A DNA stretch of 6,921 nt, taken from Oscillospiraceae bacterium (lineage in GTDB: Bacteria > Bacillota_A > Clostridia > Oscillospirales > WRJC01). The DNA lies in the NCBI GenBank assembly GCA_009785015.1, contig WQXD01000196.1, positions 1 through 6,921 of the forward strand. Reading direction: 5' to 3'. The notes under the pieces were generated by a model. The model had not been told where the DNA came from. It saw only the letters and a list, made by a program, of their open reading frames with translations, and did not search any database. The translations under genes and the position numbers were made by a program. This document shows positions 6,071 through 6,921 of the stretch, piece by piece (the first letter of the stretch is position 1; each line of letters begins with the position of its first letter).

Positions 6071-6712
6071 CTATATCAAATCCGTTATGAACTTTCCTTC
6101 GCGCAATACTTTATTGTCAACCGCCCTGTATAAGTTCCCCGCAGTCTGATTCCTGCCCAATGCGTTTTCGTAGTATATATCGCTCATTGCCTTTGTATAT
6201 CCGATCAACTTGATATTATCAAACGCCTTTGCGGACTTCAGACATACTTGTATGCCCCAGTCGCCTAAATTAATCAGCCTTTCGACCGCTTCTTTGGTTA
6301 TAAGCCCCGTTATGAATCCCCTCATGTACGAGTAGAATCTGTCGTTGGCTCGTATGCCCCGTATAATATCATATCCGTTTATATCTACATCATACTTTTC
6401 TACGAACAGGTTTTTGTTGCCGACAAACACTTCGGCAAAGTCTATGTCCCTGTTTTTAATCAGAATCGTCATGAGGTTCTCAAGGGTTATGTCGTTTGTG
6501 TCCAGTACATTCAAACCTGTCAAATATAGCTCATACTCGTTGATATATCCATTGAACCCTGTCCGCAAAACAGCCCACTCTCCCGCCAAATCTTTATCTA
6601 ACGTCAGGTAGAATCCTCTGCCGTAGTCATTGTATATGTGCCCTTTGCCGAATTCGGGCTTTTCGATTATCTTATCTGACCCGTGATATACGGTTATAAT
6701 ATTTTTACCCAT
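6071..6712 (-). CDS. DUF3990 family protein, ADP-ribosyltransferase-like
   Basis: The 213-residue protein has the DUF3990 pattern: VYHGSDKIIEKPEF near the N-terminus, YNDYGRGFYLT (27-37), DIIRGIRANDRFYSYMRGF (115-133) and GIQVCLKSAKAFDNI (153-167). DUF3990 is related to the ADP-ribosyltransferase/PARP fold. By position, His10 (YHGS), Tyr35 (GRGFY) and Gln155 (GIQ) would form an H-Y-Q type site that binds NAD. This is inferred from the family pattern. The enzyme may modify a protein or nucleic acid with ADP-ribose, but no target is known. No signal peptide is seen. GAAAGG (complement of 6722-6727) lies nine bases before the ATG. It is 19 bases downstream of the SGNH hydrolase gene and is followed by its likely partner, a pairing typical of toxin-antitoxin-like modules. 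Confidence 0.85.
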   Translation of the reverse strand: MGKNIITVYHGSDKIIEKPEFGKGHIYNDYGRGFYLTLDKDLAGEWAVLRTGFNGYINEYELYLTGLNVLDTNDITLENLMTILIKNRDIDFAEVFVGNKNLFVEKYDVDINGYDIIRGIRANDRFYSYMRGFITGLITKEAVERLINLGDWGIQVCLKSAKAFDNIKLIGYTKAMSDIYYENALGRNQTAGNLYRAVDNKVLREGKFITDLI

Positions 6713-6731
6713 AAATCCCAGCCTTTCATTG

Positions 6732-6921
6732 TCACCTTGCTATAAAAAACTTGGCGATTTCCTCCGCAATCAGCCTGTGACCGGTTACGCTCGGATGATT
6801 GACGTGCGACAGCAGCGCGGCTAAATCGCTGCCGCTTTTCACATACTCTTTGAATTTCATAAAAGCGTCGGCAAGACCGACGCCGTGTTTTTCGGCGAGC
6901 ATACGCACCTGCGCCGCATGA
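6732..6921 (-). CDS. C-terminal end of an SGNH/GDSL-type hydrolase (partial)
   Basis: The frame is open from the right edge to a TGA at 6732-6734 (62 residues visible); the start is outside the window. The end contains LLSHVNHPSVTGHRLIAEEIAKFF. A His-Pro step in an 'NHP...GH.LIA' setting is the usual last block (block V) of SGNH hydrolases, in which the His of the first HP is catalytic. The aspartate normally three residues before it (D-x-x-H) is replaced by His here, a variation tolerated in some subgroups. These enzymes remove acyl groups from sugars, lipids or peptidoglycan. The Ser, Gly and Asn blocks are not in view, so the family call rests on this tail. It is the first visible gene of the - strand operon, 19 bases before the DUF3990 gene. 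Confidence 0.65.
   Translation of the reverse strand, partial: HAAQVRMLAEKHGVGLADAFMKFKEYVKSGSDLAALLSHVNHPSVTGHRLIAEEIAKFFIAR

Overview
The window looks like chromosomal DNA from an anaerobic Firmicute, most likely a gut- or rumen-type Clostridia relative. This rests on strong GGAGG-type ribosome binding sites, a Gram-positive-style lipoprotein solute-binding protein, and the DUF4143 and DUF3990 families that are common in such genomes. The species cannot be named from the sequence.

Left part, + strand (1-1831). The window opens inside the last codons of a probable flavodoxin/FMN-reductase gene. Its stop codon is followed immediately, in the same frame, by the C-terminal part of a DUF4143 ATPase whose AAA domain is missing, so this looks like a recombination scar with a decayed gene. 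Next come an AT-rich gene for a small P-loop kinase-like protein and a 114-base spacer. The spacer holds a perfect 10-bp inverted repeat just ahead of an extended -10 promoter. That promoter drives a 151-residue hypothetical protein with clustered cysteines.

Right part, - strand (1832-6921). Six genes read leftwards with gaps of 17 to 34 bases, or an overlap: the end of an SGNH/GDSL-type hydrolase, a DUF3990 (ADP-ribosyltransferase-like) protein, a 158-residue partner, a lipoprotein solute-binding protein, an alpha/beta hydrolase (esterase type), and a uroporphyrinogen-decarboxylase-fold protein. The last two overlap by ATGA. The operon converges on the left-hand genes with no spacer: the two stop codons abut at 1831/1832 inside a short AT palindrome.

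How the genes may work together (inference). The binding protein, esterase, SGNH hydrolase and URO-D-like protein suggest capture and processing of an ester-decorated organic compound, perhaps an acylated sugar. No ABC permease, glycosidase or corrinoid protein lies in the window, so the substrate is unknown. The DUF3990 gene and its partner resemble a toxin-antitoxin-like module embedded in this operon. No RNA genes, CRISPR array, transposase or origin were seen.
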